From the NCBI GenBank assembly GCA_024695315.1, contig JAILIJ010000011.1:1-5547 (forward strand): a stretch of 5,547 nucleotides of DNA, read 5' to 3'. The notes below the pieces were generated by a model. The model was given only the letters and a program-made list of their open reading frames with translations, did not search any database and was not told where the DNA came from. The translations under genes and the position numbers were made by a program. Positions 1-5,412 of the stretch are shown piece after piece. This stretch comes from Bacteroidaceae bacterium. Lineage in GTDB: Bacteria > Bacteroidota > Bacteroidia > Bacteroidales > Bacteroidaceae. Position 1 is the first letter of the stretch; each line of letters opens with the position of its first letter.

Positions 1-1508
1 TTCTCTGTCTGTTCCAAATGAAGAGCAAACCTTTCATCCACTATCAGGTTACGATAATAATCCATCTCTAACAAGTCGAGTCGAAAATTTCTATCTTTAT
101 CTTCTATTAGCAATACAACATCATCGCCCTTTGGATTCAAAAAAGAGGTACATCTACGAGGAGTACATTCTTCATTTGCCAGTTTCCTTTCAACAGCAAT
201 CGAAGTGCTAAAATCCATGACCAACTCCGTATTCTTATATATACGTTCTCTATCATTCTGGCTTAACGTTAAAAAGTTTCCCTCTATGGCATTTATTTTT
301 TGAAACCATATGCCCTGATAGCTTGCTTTTATAGAACGAACCTTTGAGCTCATAACTTTGTCTGTAGTAAGCGTATGACGACTAAGGTTGTGTGGCAGTA
401 GTATGTCAAAGTCGACTAAATTGATTTCTTCAGAACACCCTTGCCTTACCCAATGGTCGATTACTGCAGATCCTAGTGTACCAGTCCCAATAACACTTAC
501 TTTATTGAAGCTGTCTTTGATTCCATTATAGTAAGCGTTATCATTAAGAGTAGTCATGTGTACTAAAGGTACTACCTCTATAGGTATTTCATGGTACCAT
601 TTTTCAAACGCATTCCTATGAAGAGTTTTCTTTTTTAGTACTATATCATTACATATGCAATTTGCCTTAATAAGGAATAATTCATGTGACGTATCTTTAT
701 CATCTTTGCTTGACTGAGTGATATATATTAATATAAACAATGGAAGAGTTGACTTCCCAGCAATACTATTTGTTAAAATAGCCAAGAGTCTGTCCGTCAA
801 AGTGTTTTTATCTGTTGACAGAACGTCTTTCAGGTCTCCCATTGTCTTGGGTATCCTTACAAAATTGCTTGCATGAGTTTTTTCTGTAGGTATATAAATC
901 AAATAGTGAGTAGCACTACTTTTCTCAACAAACTCTATTGTGGATGAAAACTTCGTCTTTTTTGAATACCTAATGTATGGATTTCCACCTGTGCGTTCAT
1001 TCAAAATACAACAGTCTTCTTGCCCCCAAAAGAAGATCTCCAGGGGGCGATTTGACTCATGTAATTGATTAATACTATTTAAGGCAAACCATCGTCTAAT
1101 CGAATTTAAAAAATCGTGCGCATTAAATTGCGGCCGAATATCAGCAAATGAAACATCCGACACACAAAGAGATACTGGATGAGCATAAGGGGATGCATTA
1201 GAATGGGGCAGTTCTGTTGGAAAATCTTCTCTTAGCGCATATACTTCCGGTATAGATATGTCGACAGGATGGCAAATAATTGCGATCTCCTCCTCATCAC
1301 GTATATCAAAAATAGGCTCATCTGGGATTTCAAGATGTGTCATGCACATTTTGATGACACTATCCCCGTTACCATTAACATAACATTGTACATCCTTAAC
1401 ATAAGGATGTACAATGGCGGCCTTATATATAGCCTTGGCTCTCTGAAGCTTAAAAAACTCTCCTCTAATTGGTGAGCCACTTATTATTTTATTATTAAAA
1501 TCTTTCAT
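1..1508 (-). CDS. E2-E1 fusion: ubiquitin-conjugating-like domain plus ThiF/E1 adenylating domain (3' end cut off by window)
   Basis: An unbroken frame of 502 codons starts at ATG 1508 and runs off the left edge, so the C-terminus is missing. Residues about 1-165 look like a prokaryotic E2 domain: P101-H102, then PVSLC with Cys115 as the likely thioester cysteine, then a Trp-containing helix (RRWF, W140) and LH at 149-150. Residues about 335-502 are a ThiF/E1 Rossmann domain: VIGTGTLGS (G341, G343, G346), acidic VDFD (D366, D368), NLSRH (N374, R377, H378), K389 and D432. The family adenylates the C-terminus of a protein, passes it to a cysteine and attaches it to a target, as Cap2 does in type II CBASS. 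The E1 catalytic cysteine would normally lie beyond the visible part. The region 165-335 is unassigned. The ATG overlaps the TGA of the upstream MBL gene (ATGA), which implies coupled translation. The domain calls are firm; the substrate is unknown. Confidence 0.88.
   Translation of the reverse strand, partial: MKDFNNKIISGSPIRGEFFKLQRAKAIYKAAIVHPYVKDVQCYVNGNGDSVIKMCMTHLEIPDEPIFDIRDEEEIAIICHPVDISIPEVYALREDFPTELPHSNASPYAHPVSLCVSDVSFADIRPQFNAHDFLNSIRRWFALNSINQLHESNRPLEIFFWGQEDCCILNERTGGNPYIRYSKKTKFSSTIEFVEKSSATHYLIYIPTEKTHASNFVRIPKTMGDLKDVLSTDKNTLTDRLLAILTNSIAGKSTLPLFILIYITQSSKDDKDTSHELFLIKANCICNDIVLKKKTLHRNAFEKWYHEIPIEVVPLVHMTTLNDNAYYNGIKDSFNKVSVIGTGTLGSAVIDHWVRQGCSEEINLVDFDILLPHNLSRHTLTTDKVMSSKVRSIKASYQGIWFQKINAIEGNFLTLSQNDRERIYKNTELVMDFSTSIAVERKLANEECTPRRCTSFLNPKGDDVVLLIEDKDRNFRLDLLEMDYYRNLIVDERFALHLEQTE
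1384..1416. repeat. Perfect 15-bp inverted repeat with 3-nt loop inside the E2-E1 gene
   Basis: The arms 1384-1398 and 1402-1416 are exact reverse complements separated by ACA. The repeat covers codons 31-42 of the E2-E1 fusion (AIVHPYVKDVQC), about 92-124 nt into the gene. In the minus-strand mRNA it would form an uninterrupted 15-bp stem with a 3-nt loop. The coding frame is open through it. It may be an mRNA structure that tunes expression of the distal gene, a protein-binding palindrome, or chance. Its presence is seen directly; its role is unknown. Confidence 0.85.
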
Positions 1509-2641
1509 CTGCCGGCTCGTGGTGCAGGATTAGAAATTGATGATGAACCGGCCACAGTAGAACTCTCTCTAAGTGTCTTTCCAAGTTCAGTAATCTTAAA
1601 AACAATTGGTTGTGGTATATTCCCCACTTTACAATGAGTCGCGGTATTAAGGAAATGTGAAGAACCGGATTTCAGTTTCTTTATATATTGCTGTTTCGCT
1701 TCATAGCAAGGTGGATTATTATCATCGTTCTTAATTTCATTTGAAGAAGCAATAATATGAGAATAACTACCAATCTGCTTATTCAACAAAGCCTCAGCAG
1801 ACGGTGTGATTTCTTTCTTATTGTCTGATTCATTAAAAAATGACCAAGAGCAATGATGCGGAGCGAGCAAGATATTCCACTTCAGCTTTTCTTCATCTGT
1901 ATTATTGTCAAGTATGTGTTGCCATATTTCGTGTTCAGCATCGCCTCCCATCAGCACACGGCTTTTGTAACCCGTGTAACCTTCTATTTTAAACCCAAAC
2001 TGCACTACGACAGAAGTTGCATTCTTGTCGTCAAACTTCTTGCTGGTCTCAACATCCTCTTTAAACGGAGCATGAATGAAAATATCCAACCAAGATAGGC
2101 TTGTTCCATGAACAGTTGTAACTAGTTTCCCCGGAACGTAACAATATCTTGTATCAAACTCTTTGTCTTTGTCGTATCCGATAATTCTCAAGTAATTACC
2201 TTTAGACCCTTTGTAGGTTTCATCATCATCATATAGCTTTCTACGACGTTTTGCCTCTTTTCGTATATCTCCGGCAGGTGCAGACAAATCATTATTCAAG
2301 CCTCGAGGTGTAATCCACAATTCTTCAATAATAATCTCATCTTTATTTTTATTCTTGTCATAGTTAGCCACATCGCCGTGATAAAAGTTACCAGAGAAAC
2401 CTTTGCAATGGTCATCGTGAGGGTGAGTACTTATGAAAAGGTCCACAAAAGGACGTCCAGACCCATCCTTTTTCAGTTCTTTAAGCAAATCTGATTTTAC
2501 ATCAAACATTACTTGCTTTCCATGTCCATCAGTAAGGTCTGACAAAATCTGGCAATCTACGATAATGGTCTTACCGTTATCCAATTTAATCAGCGTGCAA
2601 TCAGCATTGCCCACTGGATAAAATTTAATAATATGTTCCAT
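1505..2641 (-). CDS. MBL-fold metallo-hydrolase 2, ComEC-related, with flexible C-terminal tail
   Basis: This is a 378-residue protein with the complete metallo-beta-lactamase metal-site pattern. The N-terminal strand-turn is YPVGNADCTLI (8-18), followed by IIVDC (26-30). The core motif is STHPHDDH (H73, H75, D77, H78), the bridging aspartate is in MGGDAEHE (D234), and a late APHHCSW carries H262-H263. The arrangement is that of the ComEC/Rec2-like hydrolase branch rather than antibiotic beta-lactamases. No signal peptide or membrane segment is seen, so it is probably cytoplasmic. Family members are nucleases, phosphodiesterases or other hydrolases; the substrate here is unknown. After about residue 358 the protein becomes a low-complexity Ser/Ala/Pro/Gly tail ending PAPRAGR. 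The gene starts 10 bp after the membrane-protein gene, and its TGA overlaps the ATG of the E2-E1 gene. The linkage suggests that it is a partner or substrate of the conjugation enzyme (inference). Confidence 0.9.
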   Translation of the reverse strand: MEHIIKFYPVGNADCTLIKLDNGKTIIVDCQILSDLTDGHGKQVMFDVKSDLLKELKKDGSGRPFVDLFISTHPHDDHCKGFSGNFYHGDVANYDKNKNKDEIIIEELWITPRGLNNDLSAPAGDIRKEAKRRRKLYDDDETYKGSKGNYLRIIGYDKDKEFDTRYCYVPGKLVTTVHGTSLSWLDIFIHAPFKEDVETSKKFDDKNATSVVVQFGFKIEGYTGYKSRVLMGGDAEHEIWQHILDNNTDEEKLKWNILLAPHHCSWSFFNESDNKKEITPSAEALLNKQIGSYSHIIASSNEIKNDDNNPPCYEAKQQYIKKLKSGSSHFLNTATHCKVGNIPQPIVFKITELGKTLRESSTVAGSSSISNPAPRAGR

Positions 2642-2651
2642 AGCTTATATT

Positions 2652-3392
2652 TTAGTAATTATTCTTATCATCATCTAAATTCATAAAAACGTCATATACT
2701 TTCTTTGCGAAAATGCAACCATTGCTGTATGCAATGAGAGTAGTAATAACCGAAAGAAGGATAACAGCTATGCCAATCCATATGAGAATAGATCCAAAAG
2801 GTAAAGTATACCACCATTTGTTTACTGCTACCAATCCAAAAATCAACAATGCATCAACCAATAATGCCCCCGTAAGATTGCGCCAGAAACCGAAGATACA
2901 ATTATATTCAAACAAAATATCATCAAAGCGTGTCACATCTAAAAGCCATGCGACAGCTTCGTCAACTCGCTTGACATATTTCTTGTTTTGATACGTTTTA
3001 TTTTTGTATTTCTGCAAATCAATACTTTTTTTTGCAAGAATCTTCTTCCTTATAGCCGCCTTTTGTTCTTCTGAATAAGTATCATCTGTGCTATAAAGAA
3101 TACGTGTTGTTGGCTTCAAACGATCACAAAATAAAATTTTTCCAGGATAGTACTTGGAAATATCACGAAAAGAAAAACGTAGTAAGAAAAACAATGCCGC
3201 ACTAATAGACGATATAGAGAAAAGACAAACGAATGCTTGACCCCACATCTCAGTATCCATAAAGTCATAGATTCCCATGGCAACTCCAATCAAAACTGGA
3301 ATTGCCATGAAGATAAGAGCTGGTTTTTTCCTTGCCCAATCATTATATCGCCTATCTCTTTTCTCTTGTGTATCTTTGTCTATCTGTCTCAT
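2652..3392 (-). CDS. Four-helix integral membrane protein, function unknown
   Basis: This is a 246-residue protein starting at ATG 3392. Four hydrophobic segments can be seen at about 24-42, 52-71, 172-190 and 200-221. They are arranged as two hairpins separated by a polar, Lys-rich loop of about 100 residues (73-171). The N-terminus is strongly charged (QEKRDRR) and has no cleavable signal. The loop contains PTTRILYSTDD (94-104) and, just before the third helix, NCIFGFWRN (164-172). I recall similar PTT and N..(Y/F)GF.RN signatures in uncharacterised bacterial membrane proteins but cannot name the family. The two-plus-two layout resembles 4TM effectors of nucleotide-signalling defence systems, without proof of homology. 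The gene sits 9 bp after MBL 1 and 10 bp before MBL 2. A role as membrane effector or anchor is inference. A run of eight A in the sense strand (3026-3033) leaves the frame intact. Confidence 0.85.
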   Translation of the reverse strand: MRQIDKDTQEKRDRRYNDWARKKPALIFMAIPVLIGVAMGIYDFMDTEMWGQAFVCLFSISSISAALFFLLRFSFRDISKYYPGKILFCDRLKPTTRILYSTDDTYSEEQKAAIRKKILAKKSIDLQKYKNKTYQNKKYVKRVDEAVAWLLDVTRFDDILFEYNCIFGFWRNLTGALLVDALLIFGLVAVNKWWYTLPFGSILIWIGIAVILLSVITTLIAYSNGCIFAKKVYDVFMNLDDDKNNY

Positions 3393-3401
3393 ATATATAT
3401 T

Positions 3402-4421
3402 TTATTTTGATTTATAATAAAACAAACACCAATAACCAGGATTATTAACATCTTCAAGAGCTTTTTCTATTTTGAACTTCTCTTGATTATACACATCCGC
3501 AAATGATTTGTTAGAGCAGCTCACATGCAATTCACCATTATCGTGGATGTCAATCAGAATGTTTCCTCCTTGATTGTTTTGAATGTGTTTTAACCCTCGA
3601 CTGTTCCACTTTTCATAAGCAAGATGTTCGCTCTTAGCATTACCTACAAGTGTTAACTTTGGGTTCATGACATCAAGGAATGTGAAGTCTTTATCGCTAT
3701 CCCTACCATGGTGTGGAGCAATCAAAACATCCAAATTCGAGATGTCAGCTGTATGCTTTTCCAGCAGATGGTTTATAGTCTCCATTCCTGCATCACCACA
3801 AAAAAGGATTTTGCGTCCATGAATACAATAGAGAATAACATATGAAGAGTCGTTCCAATCATTTGCCGACTCTGCTGCTTTTATTAGTTCTTTCGTTGGT
3901 GAGAGTATCTTGAGATAGTCATCAGATAATACACCATTATCATCCTCTGCAAAGTATTTTTCAACAGCCCCATCATAGAATATCAAAGACTTTGGGTTAT
4001 TTGCGCTTTTTCGCAAACGCTGATAACAATCCCAATCCTCTTGCTCATAACGTCCACATTTTCCGAACTCATTAAAACTCTGTTTTTTAGTATTTTCTGT
4101 ATCCCAAAAATTTAAAATAGGCATACTGTCGGCAAGGTTCTTCAAACCATCCATGTGATCCATGTCAGGATGAGTCTGAATATATCTAAAAATGCTTGAT
4201 ATACGCCATCTTTTAATATATTCCACTGGATTGGTGGGATATGCTTTCATATTGAAGTTTCCTCTGATAGAATTGGCAGACTCATTGCTAAAGGCATCAA
4301 CGGAGGGTTGTCGCTCAACAATGTTGCCGCAACATATGTCAATCATGGTAACTTTTCCATTGTCATGTTGAATAATAGAGCAATCTCCTTCATCAACGTT
4401 CAAGAAATGTATTTTAGCCAT
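3402..4421 (-). CDS. MBL-fold metallo-hydrolase 1, ComEC-like (first gene of the operon)
   Basis: The protein has 339 residues from ATG 4421. A TTG six bases further upstream is also in frame, but the ATG is preferred. The N-terminus FLNVDEGDCSII followed by MID is the typical opening of ComEC/Rec2-type MBL domains. The metal-binding core THPDMDHMDG (H84, D86, D88, H89) has the HPDxDH form common in ComEC-like proteins. Further motifs are ILFCGDAG (D210), APHHGRDSD (H237, H238) and LVGNAKSEH (259-266) near the end. No signal peptide or membrane helices are visible, so unlike ComEC itself this is a soluble stand-alone domain. The expected activity is metal-dependent hydrolysis of a phosphoester or similar bond; the substrate is unknown. 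It leads a tight operon with a membrane protein, a second MBL protein and an E2-E1 fusion. It differs from MBL 2 in length, active-site motif and tail, so the two are not recent duplicates. Confidence 0.9.
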   Translation of the reverse strand: MAKIHFLNVDEGDCSIIQHDNGKVTMIDICCGNIVERQPSVDAFSNESANSIRGNFNMKAYPTNPVEYIKRWRISSIFRYIQTHPDMDHMDGLKNLADSMPILNFWDTENTKKQSFNEFGKCGRYEQEDWDCYQRLRKSANNPKSLIFYDGAVEKYFAEDDNGVLSDDYLKILSPTKELIKAAESANDWNDSSYVILYCIHGRKILFCGDAGMETINHLLEKHTADISNLDVLIAPHHGRDSDKDFTFLDVMNPKLTLVGNAKSEHLAYEKWNSRGLKHIQNNQGGNILIDIHDNGELHVSCSNKSFADVYNQEKFKIEKALEDVNNPGYWCLFYYKSK

Positions 4422-4436
4422 AGGCAATAGATTTTA

Positions 4437-4459
4437 ATTGGGAGCAACATTGCTCCAAT
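4437..4459 (-). promoter_or_regulatory. Hairpin/palindrome at the predicted 5' end of the operon mRNA
   Basis: GGAGCAA (4441-4447) and TTGCTCC (4450-4456) are perfect inverted repeats with a 2-nt spacer. ATT/AAT outside them extends the pairing past one bulged base. On the minus strand this starts at or next to the transcription start predicted from the -24/-12 promoter (about 4458). The message would therefore begin with a hairpin, roughly 15 nt before the MBL 1 ATG. It could protect the mRNA 5' end, affect ribosome access, or act as a DNA operator overlapping the start site. Confidence 0.55.
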
Positions 4460-4465
4460 ATACAT

Positions 4466-4487
4466 ATTAGCAAAAACAATGCCAAAA
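4466..4487 (-). promoter_or_regulatory. Predicted sigma-54 (-24/-12) promoter of the MBL/E2-E1 operon
   Basis: Read on the minus strand, the sequence TTTTGGCATTG is followed by TTTTTGCTAAT. It has the GG (4483-4482) and GC (4471-4470) doublets exactly 10 bp apart, and the surrounding bases match the sigma-54 consensus TTGGCAC-N5-TTGCT well. The predicted start is about 4458, giving a 5' leader of about 37 nt before ATG 4421. A weaker housekeeping-type reading also exists: TTTG at 4486-4483, 20 bp, then TATATTGG at 4462-4455. Sigma-54 promoters need an enhancer-binding ATPase, and none is encoded in the window. Confidence 0.6.
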
Positions 4488-4568
4488 CACTTTAGTCTTA
4501 AACGCTGAGCCATAATAAGTTATAGTAATTACAACATAAATGACAAATTGGCAAACTTTGAAATGGAT

Positions 4569-4585
4569 GTGAGAAATTATGTCAC
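4569..4585. promoter_or_regulatory. Possible activator site (GTGA-N9-TCAC dyad)
   Basis: The partial dyad GTGA...TCAC lies roughly 110-127 bp upstream of the predicted sigma-54 start. That is the usual distance for an enhancer-binding protein. The arms are only 4 bp with imperfect pairing inside, and only one copy is seen, so this is weak. The surrounding stretch 4500-4760 is AT-rich and holds no gene or other structure that I can support. Confidence 0.2.
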
Positions 4586-4762
4586 TGTAAATAGCATTAT
4601 AATCTGATCTGCTTGCTTATGAGCTTTAAATACAGGCCTAGGCTTTTCAACCAAAGTTGTCCCACACTCAGACAATAAAAGTAGGACTGAAAACTTGCAA
4701 ACAAGACAAAAAGTCAGTACATTTTTTTATTAATCCCTGTAATTTCTCCTCCTACCATATAT

Positions 4763-4816
4763 AATTGAAGTGAACCCCAAAAGTTATTTATCCAACTTTC
4801 GGGGTTCACTTCAATT
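4763..4816. mobile_element. Foldback made of two abutting IS3-family-like terminal repeats (internally deleted IS/MITE relic)
   Basis: Arms 4763-4785 and 4794-4816 are 23 bp and match with one difference, around an 8-nt centre (ATTTATCC). Each arm read from its outer end contains TGAAGTGAACCCC(A/G)AAAGTT, and the right arm continues GGATAA. This resembles the ends of IS150-group IS3-family elements (TG-start, ACCCC, AAAGTT, GGA). With tips TG...CA at 4766 and 4813 the unit is 48 bp, and no transposase lies between. No 3-bp direct target duplication is seen; the flanks AAT and ATT simply extend the palindrome. There is no T-tract on either side, so a standard intrinsic terminator is less likely. 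The one mismatch becomes a G-U pair in a minus-strand transcript, so an RNA role is not excluded. Confidence 0.5.
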
Positions 4817-4921
4817 AAGCCTTCCGCTTCATCATATCTCAACTCTCCTTCCAAGAGTCAATTTCCTCAAAACAACCACCCCACGCCATTTCCTACTTCC
4901 CCGTAATATACAAGACCATCC

Positions 4922-5279
4922 CTATCCTATTTCCCAGGCTCCTTCCTTCTTATCAATAAACACTTCCTGCACCTTTGTCATATCTCCTATTTGAAGAACA
5001 TCGTAATCTGCTATGGCTACTGGTACCAGAGACCTGTATCCCTCTTGTATCAGAATTTCGTCCTTTGTACTACGAATGCATATTTTGCAATCACCCTTCA
5101 AGCTCATGGATATAACAAACGAATTCAAAACTTCGACCGCTAATTCCGTATGGAGTTACATTGGCTTGCCATCTATACCTGGTCGATTATAAGCATATTA
5201 TTCTATAGGTCACACCATCAGACTACTGAACCTCGGCAAGCAATATGCCTCTGCAGATGGCATACACTCTTGCAGTCTT
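4922..5279 (-). pseudogene. manA: Decayed 3' remnant of a type I mannose-6-phosphate isomerase gene (manA)
   Basis: On the minus strand from about 5279, the pieces RVYAI, GILLAEVQ, stop, SDGVTYRI, a one-base shift, YAYNRPGIDGKP, stop, LHTELAVE and SFVISMSLKGDCKI follow the order of the C-terminal half of bacterial phosphomannose isomerases. The usual forms are GRVHAI, LAEIQQTSD-VTYRIYD, RELHTELA and the final cupin strand SFVI. The reading frame then runs to TAG at 4922 with LVPVAIADYD and KVQEVFID. Damage: an apparent CAG-to-TAG stop, an apparent GAA-to-TAA stop, a frameshift near 5200, Tyr for the metal-binding His in RVHAI, and a direct join of LHTELAVE to the SFVI strand that skips roughly 40 residues normally between them. 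The N-terminal two thirds are absent. The enzyme interconverts mannose-6-P and fructose-6-P for GDP-mannose supply; this copy cannot work. The open stretch 4922-5128 alone would need a TTG start and is not treated as a gene. Confidence 0.75.
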
Positions 5280-5312
5280 TTTTCCAACTCAATCTTTCAT
5301 TTTATCTCACTT

Positions 5313-5330
5313 TTAGCGAAATCTCGCTAA
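5313..5330. repeat. Short inverted repeat upstream of the hddA promoter
   Basis: TTAGCGA (5313-5319) and TCGCTAA (5324-5330) are perfect inverted repeats with a 4-nt loop. They lie just beyond the dead manA end and about 27 bp before the -33 element of the hddA promoter. The repeat could be an operator or a weak hairpin; a short T-run follows at 5340-5345 on the plus strand. The function cannot be told from the sequence. Confidence 0.35.
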
Positions 5331-5356
5331 CTCAATACTGTTTTTAACGCATTTTC

Positions 5357-5387
5357 TTGTCAGTTAGCCATTATTTGCTTATCTTTG
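5357..5387 (+). promoter_or_regulatory. Bacteroidetes-type promoter of hddA
   Basis: TTG at 5357-5359 and TATCTTTG at 5380-5387 are 20 bp apart. They fit the Bacteroidetes vegetative promoter (-33 TTG or TTTG, -7 TAnnTTTG). Transcription would start near 5394 and give a short A-rich leader of about 19 nt before ATG 5413. No clear Shine-Dalgarno is seen, as is usual in this phylum. Confidence 0.65.
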
Positions 5388-5412
5388 CACATCAAAATAA
5401 CAAATGTAACCT

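Noticed and set aside
741..775. AGKST in the E2-E1 protein (residues 250-254) as a Walker A motif
   Set aside because: The first glycine of GxxxxGK(S/T) is missing, and the E1 fold binds ATP without a P-loop.
1853..2098. Plus-strand open frame of 81 codons inside the MBL 2 gene (also 1269-1475, 2433-2621 and 2713-2991)
   Set aside because: These lie opposite well-supported minus-strand genes and show no recognisable protein pattern; they are antisense shadows.
3026..3033. Run of eight A (sense strand) in the membrane-protein gene as a programmed frameshift site
   Set aside because: The zero frame is open and continues through conserved-looking sequence; no stimulatory structure or overlapping frame was seen.
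4422..4427. Upstream TTG start for MBL 1 adding two residues
   Set aside because: The ATG at 4421 begins the conserved MBL N-terminal strand directly, and ATG is the commoner start.
4763..4816. Foldback as an intrinsic terminator
   Set aside because: There is no T-run on either side and no live gene ends into it; the IS-end resemblance explains it better.
4770..4994. Plus-strand open frame across the foldback and manA remnant, and another at 5150-5347
   Set aside because: The composition looks random, they start inside a repeat or a pseudogene, and no family pattern is seen.
4922..5128. Stand-alone 68-codon small gene on the minus strand
   Set aside because: It needs a TTG start and its sequence matches the end of mannose-6-phosphate isomerase; upstream frames carry the rest of that gene in broken form.
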